A stretch of 64,000 nucleotides of DNA from Sinonovacula constricta (GCA_007844125.1 CM017564.1:28265158-28329157); one strand, 5' to 3'. Positions 29,001 to 38,312 are shown, numbered from the stretch's first letter. The notes: generated by a model from the sequence alone, not told the origin. Made by a program: numbers and translations.

Positions 29001-32000
29001 TTGTGAGTGGTCATTCTTTTTTCTTGTATGCATGTCTTCATAGCATGACTTTATTTGAAACAGATGAATTCCCTGTCTGCATATTAGCAATAAAACTCTA
29101 CATTTGTGCATGTCTTTAAACATAAAATTACTCTCTCTTTGTTAATATATTTCTAACATAAAACAAAGGGATGGTAATTTTCTGTGTAAAGACTTTCTAT
29201 TCCATGGTAGTAAATTATGATCAGTTGCAGCTCATCATAGCAGCTTCAAGCTGGCAAATTACTCTCAGGTTTAACAAAATTCTATAGAGCTAAGAAACAA
29301 AAATGTCTCCACGGTGTACACTCATAAGGTTCATAAATGTTTTATATTAAAAACTTAGTTTTCTAAATAATATAGCAAGGCATAAAGTTTTTTGCAACCT
29401 CCCCGCCAACACCCCCACCCCCCCAAAAAACACATCCTTGTTCATGTCCACATTAAAAACTCTACATTTTTTTTTTCATTTATAAAAAGTGGCTTCTCAG
29501 CTTTATTTGTTCTCAATGACCAAGTCCAAGTACTGGTGCTCTATGCAATATTAGATGCAGTTTGAACTATCTCCCTTTCAAGTAGTGAAACAACAATAAA
29601 GTGTACATGAATACTCATTAATCACAAACCACAAGTTTAGATTTCAAAAGAACCTTAGTTGTTTCATCACTTTTTTAAAGCATATTCTATGTTAGATAAA
29701 CTTTTCTCTTGAAGCCACAATCAGTTAATTGATCAATTATTCATTAAAAGAAACAGCTGGAATGACATATAAAATTAGAAAAAAAGTTTCTCAGCTTTTT
29801 CAAGTAAACGTTTAAACATGAATTGAAGAAGAGTATCAACCTTTGGATTCATTAAAGTATTTCCTCTGAACTGTAGATATGCTGGTATTCACCAACTGCT
29901 CAGTGATTATTTTTGACAGTCCTGTCATTGACCCTCCTTCACATGCTGTGGTAGGCAAAACTATCTGGAAACAGAATTGCACCCGGTATTTAGGTAAACG
30001 GTGCCATTAACAGGCAAATTGTAACTTTTAACTGCATGTATTCTGATAAAACAACAGTGAGAAAGTTATACAGTGTTGTAAAAGGAAATTAAAAGTATTT
30101 TTTGTCTAGAAAAAAATTTGTCATGGTAGAAAGGCCTGTGTGTTGCCTGTGTTTATCTGTTGACAATGTGAGCTATGCCATTAAAAGTCATGAATGCCTG
30201 GTACAACCACGCAAAGGTGATGGTCACTGGTGAGGGTACCAGACTAAAAGCATCCAAACAACAACTGTAATGGGCAGACATGGCTTGTCAGTGTCTTTGA
30301 AGGCAAGACATGACGATGATGAGAAAACTCCGACATAACATAAGGCTGCGCATAAAAATAAGCATAAGGAATGAAGAATCAAGACGGATTACAAATTCTG
30401 TCAGTATGGATCAATCAAGATTTGCAACATATAACAAAGACTAGAACTCCACGAGTCAGATGTGTCGCCTGACGAAGATTTTGTTAGTCGACATAAAAAA
30501 TGTTAATTAGTTTTTTGTTGTACAGATATTAGCAATGTTTTCGCACAAAATTCACATATAAAAAACCTTTTAATTGTCTCATTGCAAAAAACATGCACAA
30601 CAAGTTATGCCTTTCGCAAGAAATGCACTAAAAATCAATCAAAGGGGAATAATTAAAAAACGGAACAAGGTAGAGTTATGGTTCTTGTGCCCTGCACTTC
30701 AATCATTGCCAGAAACATGCGTACCAAGGATTTAGTCATTTGAACATATGGTGACATTATTACGCTCCGGACAAGAAATGCTCTAAAAAAATCAAGGGGT
30801 TTAATTCAAAAATGGAACAAAGTAGAGTTATGGTTCTTGTGCACTGCACTATAAGTCATTGCAAGAAACATGTATACTAAGTTTGGAGTCACTTGGACTT
30901 ATGGTAACAGAGTTATGCTCCGGACAAGAAATGCTCTATCAAAATCACTCAAAGGGGAATAACTAAAAAATGGAAGAAGGTAGAGTTACCGTTTTTGTGC
31001 ACTGCACTTTCAGTCATTGCCAGAAACATGCATACCAAGTTTGGAGTCATTTGGACCTACGGTGACAAAGTAACACTCCGGTCAAGAAATGCTCTAAAAA
31101 AATCAAAGGGGAATAATTCAAAAATTGAACAAGGTAGTTACGGTTCTTGTGCACTGCATTTCGAGTCATTGCCAGAAACATGCATACCAAATTTGGAGTC
31201 ATTTGGACCTACGGTGACAAAGTTAGGCTCCGGAGAAGAAATGCTCTATAAAAATCAATCAAAAGGGAATAACTGAAAAACAGAAGAAGCTAGAGTTACC
31301 GTTCTTATGCACTGCACTTTCAGTCATTGCCAGAAACATGCATACCAAGTTTGGAGTCATTTGGACCTACCGTGAAAAAGTTTCACTCTGGACAAGAAAT
31401 GCTCTATAAAAATCAATCAAAGGGGAATAATTAAAAAAAACATACAAGGTAGAGTTATGGTTCTTGTGCGCTGCACTTCGAGTCATTGCCAGAAACATGC
31501 ATACCAAGTTTGGAGTAATTTCGACCTACAGTGACAAAGTTAGGCTCCGGTCAAGGAAATCTGGACGCCGCGGACACCGCCGCCGACAAAGTAATCCCTA
31601 TATGTCGCCTAGTCAGGCGACACAAAAACCAAATGCAGAACTAGCCATTTATAAGTGTGATGTAACAGAGACTAATTCTATCATATATGCAATGGTTTAA
31701 ATTACAATGACCCACTTGTATCTGTAAGTTGCCTGGATGACAGGGGCAAAAGACCATGTGGCAGACAATTATTAAATCAAGTAATTTAGTTAACAAAATC
31801 AACTCTGGCAAATTAAACTACAAGTTTATCTAATTATAAGTGTTTTGAATATATTTATTTTTAAAACTATTATTCCAAAAAGATATAATGGTACACTTTA
31901 TTTGTTCAACATTTACTACCTTATATTATACTCTTGGAATGATGGATTCTTCAGAATAACAGTTTACTTCTAGAGGTTTACTTATAAATTGCTTTTTCCA

Positions 32001-33458
32001 AATAGATTCCAGCTAGTTAAATGCATGAAACTTTGAAACAAAACAAGAATGACCTCGAGAGGGTTCAGTATCTGTAGCTTGGTGATGGTCTTGACATATG
32101 TTGACATATCTGAGAACTGGCACAGGATCAGCTCTGGTTTCTTAAGATCCAAACTTGCCATCCCAATCTCTCCCTTTGCTAGCCCTCTACCCTCTACCAC
32201 AGCTAGAGAAGGAAGAAATTATTCAATGGCTTATTTGTAATATGAAAGGGATCAATTCAACCTGTCTTGATATGTTAATAAAACATCAATTCTATTCAAC
32301 GGGTCAAAAATAAACAATAGCAAATGCTGTTTGTCTTTAGAATAAATATTTTATCAGCAAAACTTGATGTTCACTAAGTACTATTATAACAATTGGATTT
32401 CCCCCCCCCCACTTTTCTACAAAATTGTGATTAATGTTATGTTTCTGTCTTCGCTCATTAAAACTCAGTTAAAATAAATATTCTGTATGAAATACATCAG
32501 TGTTTTCTTTAAGTATGAGTCATTAATCTTTTCTGAAAAGCTGGCTACACCTTTGTAAACACATTATACCTGTATTTTGCCGTAAAATTCTACTTCTTGT
32601 GAGAAATGGAGAAAAAAAGAAGTAAGGAATACATACATACATGTATTTAAACATGTACATACTAGCGTACCATGTACAGACCGTTACTTATATTTACCAA
32701 CAATAGTTGAGGAGCTGAAAATCCTTGGAGTAAGTGCTGGTGTGGCACTTGAATTAAGATAAGGAGTTCTTCTAGTTCCTGGAGTTTTAGTGCTGGCAAT
32801 GCCAGGAGTGGTAAGGGAGTCAGGCGTCCTTGTGCTGGAGCGTGTCCCACTACTAAGATATGGTGTACTGTCATTCTGTTTTCTCTTCAGTGAGCTGAAA
32901 ATCAATCATTTTCAGTTTCTGTTTTAGTGTGGAAATATTACAGATATTTATATGAAGGAATATTCTTCTGATCTAAGTACTGATGCATGTCAAAATGAAC
33001 ATTGTAAATGCTGCAAATAAAAATTGCAGATAATTTTGCAGTTGTTTGCAGCAGAAAGGATTAAATTTTAGAGCATGTTTTACCATTTAATATTATTAAT
33101 GAACTTTATTATATATTTTATTAAACAATGATGTCATAAGCCATCTTTAAATGGGCTCGATTTAAATGATCCAACTACATATACATGATCAATTTATAGA
33201 TAAGAAAATGAAAATATATCAATACAATCATTAAGTTAATTACTTAAGAAATGAACTGCTGCTAAAAGAGCTTGATCTTGAAGGGTTGGATGAAGACTGT
33301 TGTGTCTGTCCAGTAGCAGTGATACTTTTCCCCAGCTCTGTTGACAGTGAGCTAGAGTCAATCTCAGCAGTAGAGGTCTCCGACTCCCCAAACACACTGC
33401 TGTCTGGGCCCTCGTAGGTTAAAGGCGTATCAAGGCTACCAAAATCTGAAAATGTCAT
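2005..33458 (-). CDS. MSH4: MSH4, meiotic MutS homologue (3' end outside window)
   Basis: MSH4 pairs with MSH5 in a clamp that stabilises recombination intermediates for meiotic crossovers; the family lacks the mismatch-reading domain. Nineteen exons (high to low): 33458-33244, 32894-32698, 32202-32054, 29964-29841, 28820-28754, 26484-26363, 21723-21580, 19493-19222, 17382-17263, 14802-14790, 13149-13096, 11612-11437, 9957-9945, 9718-9673, 8671-8547, 7252-7158, 5742-5695, 4764-4597, 2077-2005. Phases agree at each join. Diagnostic pieces are [63 protein letters not shown], Walker A GPNM|SGKST (about residues 657-665, split by an intron), TNSSTFMLE and Walker [10 protein letters not shown] (732-740). 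About 740 codons are visible; human MSH4 has 936, so roughly 190 C-terminal residues are missing to the left. The start ATG at 33458 is the weakest call: an acceptor at 33446 could instead join an upstream exon. Confidence 0.93.
3205..3541. repeat. MITE-like repeat with short inverted ends
   Basis: Ends GACAGTCTTC and GAAGACTGCC are inverted copies (one mismatch). The interior repeats GGACC/GGTCC motifs around 'tggaccagtggtcc'. Single copy in the window, so the family assignment is uncertain. Confidence 0.4.
3974..4596 (-). repeat. tandem array copied from an MSH4 exon end and splice donor
   Basis: About eleven units of 57-60 bp abut the MSH4 exon at 4597. Read on the minus strand, each has tattgttccctttag, a 27-nt block close to ACAAAATCATCTTCCATCAT plus GCTTGAG, then gtgaac. 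The block matches the last 27 nt of the exon (ACAAACTCATCTACGTTCAT plus GCTTGAG, then gtaaac). The leftmost unit (about 3977..4010) is the closest to the exon. Confidence 0.88.
4597..4764 (-). CDS. MSH4: MSH4 ATPase exon between Walker A and Walker B
   Basis: 168 nt, 56 codons, phase 0 at both ends. It begins [20 protein letters not shown] (second half of Walker A) and ends [12 protein letters not shown] at donor gtaaac. The STF segment is the MutS-family ATPase signature. Its last 27 nt plus the donor are the apparent parent of the adjoining tandem array at 3974..4596. Confidence 0.93.
5248..5560. repeat. tandem triplication, ~105-110 bp unit
   Basis: Three successive copies of a unit beginning 'caacttgtttttcaacatta' and ending in an A-rich tract 'actaatattaacaaa', in an MSH4 intron. 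Confidence 0.8.
7972..8158 (-). mobile_element. CTCCCACTTT MITE, copy 2
   Basis: Inverted copy with ends 'tatacatgtgaac' and 'agttcatatgtat'; internally 'aaagtgggag' in place of 'ctcccacttt'. Confidence 0.75.
8985..9640. repeat. 30-bp AT-rich minisatellite, about 21 copies
   Basis: Unit approximates 'tattgtttattgattaacaa' followed by 'attatctata'. Because 30 is a multiple of three, long open frames appear on both strands; they are not genes. It lies between MSH4 exons 8547 and 9673. Confidence 0.9.
9945..9957 (-). CDS. MSH4: MSH4 13-nt microexon (I-K-M-N)
   Basis: ATCAAGATGAATG lies between tttcag and gtaagc. It joins SFTTADM (exon ending 11437, phase 0) to [10 protein letters not shown] (exon starting 9718, two split bases) and yields TTADM-IKMN-D-RVNESL, matching human TSADLIKMNERCQESL. 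Both splice sites are strong. Confidence 0.88.
10204..10580 (+). repeat. ~370-bp dispersed repeat, copy 1
   Basis: Shares 'tttcatttgttttactcggt', 'gttgacttttctgcctttct' and 'aagaacaggcaataaagtcc' with 12588..12962 (inverted), 27781..28135 and 28160..28480. Confidence 0.75.
10600..11083. repeat. CTCACCTG repeat, copy 1
   Basis: Begins 'gaggaccatgatggccctta...ctcacctg' and ends 'ctcaggtgagctaac', giving inverted ctcacctg/caggtgag ends. The interior repeats 'catgcagacaaggattctgg' phrases. Confidence 0.65.
11722..12330 (+). mobile_element. TTAA-flanked element split by a SINE
   Basis: The left part (11722..11790, 'gggatttctgctaataatag') and right part (12116..12330, 'gtaggacatcaataaacagc', 'ggtccagactgtcagatacc') match the copy at 39105; a minus-strand SINE occupies the middle. 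Confidence 0.6.
11797..12112 (-). mobile_element. SINE family B, inverted
   Basis: Ends in the box B complement 'gggatcaaacc' and 'gattgcactaccaggtccgg' (complement of the tRNA-like head); body 'ccaccaacagtatttcagtt', 'cacctggcatgataccacac'. Inserted within a TTAA-type element. Confidence 0.8.
12588..12962 (-). repeat. ~370-bp dispersed repeat, inverted copy
   Basis: Inverted copy of 10204..10580, clearly similar along its length. The pair flanks the MSH4 exon 11437..11612. Confidence 0.75.
13945..14060 (-). other. degenerate tRNA-like fragment
   Basis: Box B 'ggttcgaatccc' on the minus strand (about 13959..13972), with a D-arm-like 'taaggtagagc' about 75 bp upstream. Likely an old SINE or tRNA pseudogene. 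Confidence 0.3.
14790..14802 (-). CDS. MSH4: MSH4 13-nt microexon (P-K-I-N)
   Basis: The exon at 17263 ends in phase 0 after CFAVK and the exon at 13149 needs one upstream base. Family alignment requires about four residues between AVK and LLDIAR. This 13-nt block, CCCAAAATAAATG, is flanked by aaacag and gtattt and supplies exactly P-K-I-N plus one base, giving [19 protein letters not shown]. Human has SNIN at this place. The donor (gtattt) is weak. I found no better candidate in the 4-kb intron. Confidence 0.72.
16195..16290. repeat. imperfect ~35-bp inverted repeat (hairpin)
   Basis: 'tggccctgttattagttgtc' pairs with 'gaacaattaacagggccc' around a loop that itself contains ttggcc/ggccgaagg motifs. 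Probably the end of a further repeat. Confidence 0.6.
16681..17173 (-). mobile_element. TTAA-flanked element, full-length inverted copy
   Basis: 493 bp from TTAAAGGTTGTATCC to GTCACCACCTTTAA. Ends are inverted copies with TTAA at each border, as in TTAA-targeting transposons. No coding capacity. Confidence 0.65.
17503..17709 (-). mobile_element. CTCCCACTTT MITE, copy 3
   Basis: Inverted copy with ends 'gcatgtgaacttttt' and 'gagttcacgtgta', between MSH4 exons 17382 and 19222. Confidence 0.75.
18178..19128. mobile_element. non-autonomous hAT-like element
   Basis: Ends GGGCTGTCACGATACGC and GTATACCGCCACAGCCC are inverted and resemble hAT termini; subterminal 'atattgcaata' motifs recur at both ends. 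No transposase seen, and no clear 8-bp target duplication. Confidence 0.55.
19222..19493 (-). CDS. MSH4: MSH4 lever-domain exon
   Basis: At 272 nt this is the largest visible internal exon. It encodes [20 protein letters not shown] onward through [20 protein letters not shown] and [18 protein letters not shown], ending AAYK in phase 0. These are classic MSH4 core/lever helices. It lies between inverted copies of a 200-bp MITE (17503..17709 and 21290..21510). Confidence 0.92.
21290..21510 (+). mobile_element. CTCCCACTTT MITE, copy 4, best preserved
   Basis: 221 bp bounded by a perfect 20-bp inverted repeat: 'tatatacatacatgtgaact' at the left, its exact complement at the right. No coding capacity. 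The interior carries several ctcccactt motifs in both orientations. Features are those of a non-autonomous DNA transposon; the outer TATA may include the target duplication. Confidence 0.85.
22120..22320 (+). mobile_element. CTCCCACTTT MITE, copy 5
   Basis: Diverged direct copy with ends 'acatgtgaactcac' and 'aaaagttcacatgta', 610 bp from copy 4. Confidence 0.75.
22878..23296. repeat. 19-bp minisatellite, about 22 copies
   Basis: Unit 'gcaaggcctcaatttgaca', alternating with a final t, contiguous with no spacers. It ends about 25 bp before a SINE at 23322. Confidence 0.9.
23322..23597 (+). mobile_element. tRNA-headed SINE, family A, with perfect TSD
   Basis: Box A region 'tagctcaggtgttagagc' and box B 'gagttcaaaccc', then a shared body ('caaagactttaaagttggta', 'gtgcccctgtgctataatga'). 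Flanked by TACAAGGAACAA at 23310..23321 and 23598..23609, a perfect 12-bp target duplication. Confidence 0.88.
27781..28480 (+). repeat. ~370-bp dispersed repeat, two copies in tandem
   Basis: Copies at 27781..28135 and 28160..28480. A shared block 'agttcaccaatgtacaccaa' plus 'tagtgttgaagtacatac' closes each, so the pair is a local duplication of about 316 bp. 'gtaggtccctt' and 'aagggacctac' form inverted motifs within the first copy. Confidence 0.75.
30462..31623. mobile_element. pearl-like element: six ~155-bp tandem units with terminal inverted ends
   Basis: Ends GTGTCGCCTGAC and GTCAGGCGACAC are perfect 12-bp inverted copies. The core has six units, each with 'tatggttcttgtgcactgca' and 'gccagaaacatgcataccaa', at intervals of 152-160 bp (first markers near 30704, 30856, 31014, 31166, 31323, 31483). 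A GC-rich unique tail follows (31561..31610) with a terminal hairpin tgtcgcctAGTCaggcgaca. This is the architecture described for bivalve pearl elements. Short open frames in it are not genes. Confidence 0.75.
32054..32202 (-). CDS. MSH4: MSH4 exon with the [20 protein letters not shown] core start
   Basis: This is the first strongly conserved exon of the protein. It opens with G|CT completing Ala, then [19 protein letters not shown], and ends KLQILNPLE at donor gtcatt (32053). It corresponds to the start of the connector-like domain in MSH4, which follows directly on the variable N-terminus because the family has no mismatch-binding domain I. Confidence 0.9.
33244..33458 (-). CDS. MSH4: MSH4 first recognised coding exon, Ser/Thr-rich N-terminus
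   Basis: It encodes [15 protein letters not shown], then a low-complexity Ser-rich tail ending at donor 33243 (AA|gtaatt), which joins phase-correctly to 32894. A disordered Ser-rich N-terminus is normal for MSH4. The reading frame stays open upstream of the ATG and a TTTTCAG acceptor lies inside the proposed start region (exon would begin at 33445), so the first coding exon may lie further upstream. Confidence 0.6.
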
Positions 33459-34861
33459 ATGATGTTTTAAAATAGCATAACACATAGACACAACACTATA
33501 TGTTTGTCTTCTGATTATTAGTAAATATACCATTTTAAAGATAAACATTTCTTTTTTTCTTTTGGATAATGTGTTTTTCTATTGCTTTCATTACCCAATG
33601 TAGATTTTAAAAAAAATAGTACAATGTGAGAAAAAAAAATCATCAATAGCTTTAATAGATAATTAAATATTTTTTATCTTCTACAGTCTATCAGAGTGAA
33701 ATAGATCTAAAATAAAAACAATCACAACTCAACTGTATTTTGCCATTTCTGTCAACCTTGTTTGAAGTTGAAATTCGTCTGCTTTGTCGTTTCACGTAAA
33801 CCGTTATTCCTTAAATTCTTGTGTTTCGTTTGATTTTTGATTAAACTATGTGCATCTTACTTTCGCGAAAATCAGTTAAAAATCTAAAAGTATATTTCTA
33901 AGAGGAGTTTCTGTTATCGAACAACTAAGCGTATTATTTGTTTGTTTGGAAGTACAGTAAATTTATCCATATTTATTTTAATGTTTATGTTTTAACGGAT
34001 TTTCGCTAGCTAAATTCAACCTTTCAGGACTTCTGTTGTCTTCTTTTGCAGACGAAGTTTCTTGCGTGTCACTTGTGTTATTCGTACTTCTATACGTTTC
34101 TTTAAAATTAAACAGGTTGTTGGCTATTTCATAATTGACTTAATATTTAAAATTAAAAAAAAAAAAAACAGCAAATAAACATAGAAATATAATCACATAA
34201 TCATTATATCTCTTTTTTTTATTAAAAAAAGAGGGTCACATCGACAAAGATGCAAAACGGTACCGCAGTAGAGGCTTGACATGAACTAATGCGGTCTGAT
34301 ATATACAAATGCGTAAGGTCCGTAGGCGTGATGGCCACGTCTCCTTATTATTACCAACAGGTCTAATAATTTTCGATAACCACACGTCCTTACATTTATT
34401 TATCAGTATGTATCCGTGACGATTTCGCATTTAATACGCTTAAAAGATGGATCAAAGACTGTAAATTTATATTTAAAAGGTCTTTACAATTTAGTATGTT
34501 TGTTGTTGTTGTTGTTTTAAAAACTAGCCATATTCATTAGAGGCTTTATAATTAAATTCATATTTTTAAAATGCACTATAAAAGCAAAGTTTAAAAGCTA
34601 CCCGACAATAAGTCTAACCAACCCGAGTAAGGCCATGTAGGTTTATTTATTAAGTTGGATTATGTACGTTTTAAAAGCAAAACTAAACGAAATGTAAGTA
34701 CAGTAGTTGATTTAATAGTAATTAAATATATATATATATCCCTCGAAATGTGCATTTTATGCATTAAATTTATCGTTGTTTTATTTTATTTTATTTTTTT
34801 TGTGAAATCCTGCGATTGTCTGCTAATTAATTCCGACAGAGTAGCCTCCCTTAAAATCGGT
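33459..34861. promoter_or_regulatory. head-to-head MSH4/TMEM11 interval
   Basis: The 1.4 kb between the divergent starts must hold both promoters. It is AT-rich, with an A-run near 34150 and a TGT microsatellite at 34498; I see no clear TATA or CpG-rich core. An acceptor-like site followed by an open block at 34028..34108 (minus) could be an upstream MSH4 exon. Confidence 0.45.
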
Positions 34862-34887
34862 ATGGCGGCGACAACTGCTAGGTCTCG
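34862..34887 (+). CDS. TMEM11: TMEM11 coding exon 1
   Basis: Encodes MAATTARS and two bases of Arg; donor is gtaaga. The in-frame reading stays open upstream, but homology and the ATGGCGGCG context support this start. Confidence 0.85.
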
Positions 34888-37454
34888 GTAAGAATTGTTT
34901 ATTTTTGTTCTTGAGGATATGTTGTGAAAGAGAAAATACAGCGTTAATCACAAACAAACTGTAATTATTGAACCTATCAAAGCACAAACGTAAATTAGAT
35001 GTTAAATTGAGAACAAATGTTAAATTCAGATGACAGTAACATTACTCTGGTCATTTCCATCAAACAATTAAAAAAAATGACATCTCGCCTCTTCTCCCCC
35101 GCACCAACTCACTGTACACTGTGGTAAGTAATAGCTACTTGTAAATACTGAGACTTTCAGCTTCAAATAAGATTAATAAAATCTGTTAACACAAGTTTGT
35201 AAGTGACTCAATGTGCCATGGCAGTAATGTAGGTAGTTATACATGTATATGGTTTTCTTTAAGCAATCCTCACGCCCTCACGTAGGCTCTTGGGCAAAAC
35301 AATAAATGTTTATATACAGTAAGAAACTGATGGCACTTGGGTGCCAAGTGAAAGGCTAAAAACTATTTTAAGTTTGTAGTTGGATGGAAATTATGACTGG
35401 CTTAGTGACAATGGCCTTGAAGGCTACAAATATATTGGCTTGATGGGCCACAGCAGGCAGCACATTCCATAGTTACTGTTCTGGGGTAAAAAGATATTGT
35501 TACTTTTGAAATACATGGCATTGACCAATTAAGAATGCTGTAGCAACATCCAGCCATTTTGGTGGTGGAACACAAACATCTGGGTAGAACCACCAGCGGA
35601 CTGCAGGTCATCTGGAAGAAAATGCCATTCACTCTGAACGGAACTTTTGCAAAATAAGCTAATCAGAAAAGTTTTGATGAGATTTGTTATCACTATTGAT
35701 ACTAATTTAAATCAGCAGTGGCAAATCTTGGCTACGCAATTGAAATTATAAAGAATTGATAATTCAAATGCCTATTCATACATGAAATGCTTTTTCGTGT
35801 TCACTACCCTTTGGTGATAATGTCCAGTCAATGACATCTTAAGTAACTTTTGACAGAGAAAATCCTTTCTTGATTTTACGCGTTGTTGCAAAGCAACAAG
35901 TTTATAACATTAAATGCACATTGAATGCTGCCAGGAAAGGTAGTAAATGTGCTTCTTCTATTTATATCAAACACATTAAGTGATCACATTAAAAACAATC
36001 TACTGCCAATATATAGTATTAAAAGCAGACTTATACATATACCTGCCGTTTTTAAGCTACCATGTTACATTTTAGCATATGTTATACACTTCATATACAA
36101 TATTGAGCCCATCAGTCATTCAGAGTACTGTTATGACTGACCTATATATTTATATATGTTGTGGCATGCATAGTATGAAGTTATGCTATGTTGTTCAGCA
36201 ACAAGTGGCTAAAAATAGTGGGAAACCATTGCAATGCTTTTGGTTAATACATTCATTTGAATGAAGGCAAGTATGTTCACATAAAATCTAGTCACAAGTT
36301 ATATATTTGAATGTGTTATTCATTTCATATTAAGAAAGTTGTAAAAAATAATGTAAATTTGACAATCTGTGACCAAGTCTCTTTGAATTTTAGAAAATTG
36401 GTTAGAGAATGCTTAGTTATGATCAGCCTGGTGTTAGGAAAATATGAGTGGATGATGTGTTATGTCAAGAAATTCTGTCAGTGAAGGCAACATTATTGAT
36501 AAAATATCTTCTTCAAGTAAGCATCATATTAGGGTGTAAGTTTTGTTGGTGAAACATTTAACAACAACAAAAATATTTGGAAAATAAGCGGGCAAAGTTT
36601 TTAAGTAGTATGAATAGAAGCATGTAAATTTAAAGCAAAATAAAGTAAAGTTTAAGGCTGACTAAAATTTTACTTAGATGATGATATCTCCTACCTGGGC
36701 GGTCCAGGTGTCGTAGTTTAGTAGTACCCACCCTGTTAGAGAGGGTCCCCGGTTCGAGTCGTATGCTGGCCACACTTTTCGGTAATGCATTTTTTATTAA
36801 ACTTTTTTTACACTTTACTTATAATTAGATATCGCACTCCTTTAATGAAACCCATAAAAAAACAAGAAACCCCTAAAATGTAAGTGTCTGATATTATATC
36901 CACAGGTTTTTAATTTATTTTTTTTACGTTTAATATTTTCTATTTTCAGTCCAGGGGGGCCAACAGAGTATATTGTTATCAATGTGATTGAAGATGGTGA
37001 AGTAACAGATGAAGACTATGAGAGGGAACTAGATAGAGCCTTAGAGGATGGTGCTGAGATGATAGTCATAGAACCTGCAACATTAGGAGATGAGACTGCT
37101 CGCTGGATTAAAGTTGGAAACTGCTTGCACAAGACCTGTGTTGTAAGTGGTACACTTGCCCTTGTTGGCCAGGCCTTCGACAGTAAACGACCAATACTTT
37201 ACATAAGCTTAGGTGTTGTCAGTGTAATTTGTGCCAGTGTCTACGCTGTATCCTGGCAACACGACCCGTGCTGCAAATATCAGGTAGAAATGAATGTGCC
37301 AAAACTTGAGAAGATTCTTCCTAGTTTGAACAGTGCCACACCAGTTGTTTTGGTGAAAAAAGATGATGGTCGAAGAAAGAAACTTCACAATATCATAGCC
37401 ATGTGGTCAGGACTTCTCTGTGCATGGAAATTATACAAGTGGGTTAAAAGTTAA
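34862..37454 (+). CDS. TMEM11: TMEM11, mitochondrial inner-membrane protein
   Basis: TMEM11 is an inner-membrane protein tied to the MICOS/cristae machinery and mitochondrial shape. Coding exons are 34862-34887 (MAATTARS plus CG) and 36950-37454, joined through an Arg codon; 176 residues against 192 in human. Family hallmarks are ELDRALEDGAEMIVIEP, GDETARWIKVGNCLHKT, a first hydrophobic segment (CVVSGTLALVGQ), a second (LYISLGVVSVICASVYAVSW), DPCCKYQVE and [18 protein letters not shown]. The start is the first ATG that gives the family's short N-terminus, with context cggtATGG. The intron (34888-36949) holds a tRNA-like segment and a SINE fragment. A polyA signal lies at 37521. The human gene also has two coding exons, as I recall. 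Confidence 0.95.
36698..36774 (+). other. tRNA-like segment in TMEM11 intron
   Basis: 'cgtagtttagtagta' resembles a D arm, ACCCT-GTTAGAG-AGGGT makes an anticodon-like arm, and 'ggttcgagtc' matches box B; GGTCCAG/CTGGCC could pair at the ends. T-arm pairing is poor. Probably a tRNA-derived repeat or pseudogene. Confidence 0.4.
36950..37454 (+). CDS. TMEM11: TMEM11 coding exon 2 and stop
   Basis: Acceptor tattttcag precedes 36950. The exon carries all recognisable TMEM11 motifs and both membrane segments, ending KLYKWVKS and TAA. Confidence 0.95.
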
Positions 37455-37520
37455 CTGTTGCCATTAAAATTAGTTTGAGATCTTGTGATCAGTTGAATTC
37501 AAACCTTGTGTTTACCGGTC

Positions 37521-37526
37521 AATAAA
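37521..37526 (+). terminator. TMEM11 polyadenylation signal AATAAA
   Basis: AATAAA about 67 bases after the TMEM11 stop codon. A second AATAAA at 38015..38020 could serve a longer form. Confidence 0.6.
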
Positions 37527-38039
37527 AGACTATTTCCGTTTCAATATGTTACGTTTTGTGATATTAGAAATCACCTTAATTCTGTCTAAGTTTGTTTTAT
37601 TTAAACATGATGCTTTAATGTATGTGTTACCTTGTATCTGTAAGTATTGCATTTCAATATCACCATCTCATTTACATGTAACTTTGTTGCTAATAATCAC
37701 GAATATTGAATGGCTGATAAGTTTTAATGATGCACAATATACTGTACTTTATATCATCAACGAACCATTGAACTCGACATAGTTGAGATGTTGCATTATT
37801 GAACGTGACGAAGTAATGTGCTCAATGTTAAATGTTTGTCATGCCCTAGAAACTGCCAGTCTAAAGACTGCCAGTCTATATAGGTTGTATTCAGGACAAA
37901 CCTGACATTAATGTCTTTAAAAGAAATATGTATGTATGTTTTAAGGAGTCAGAATATGTTTTTTACTGAAGGTCTTAAAAATAGATCTGAAATTTCATGT
38001 TGTTTATTGGAATCAATAAACTAGAATACATTTTACTGC

Positions 38040-38055
38040 TTTATTGTCATTTATT
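38040..38055 (-). terminator. candidate DHRS7B polyadenylation signals (minus strand)
   Basis: TTTATT on the plus strand at 38040 and 38050 reads AATAAA on the minus strand, about 260 bases beyond the DHRS7B stop. Another lies at 38284..38289, only 25 bases after the stop. Which is used cannot be told. Confidence 0.4.
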
Positions 38056-38312
38056 GATCTTAATTCAAGGTTCTTTAATGGAACAGATATAATTTACACA
38101 TACAATAATAAAGGAGAATGTAATGATTGGATTGCTAAAACAGTTAATTACATTATATTTGTAATCATAAAATTAATAATGGTAATAAAAAATACATATT
38201 ATGATGATTATACAAATGTAATCTGGTCAGTAGCAATATTAATGACATTGCAAAGTGGTTAATTATAATGTACTGGTAATTAATTTATTAATAACTTATT
38301 ACAGACAAATGC

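Noticed and set aside
30995..31700. Open frames with repeated '[11 protein letters not shown]' type sequence
   Set aside because: They lie in the ~155-bp units of the pearl-like element.
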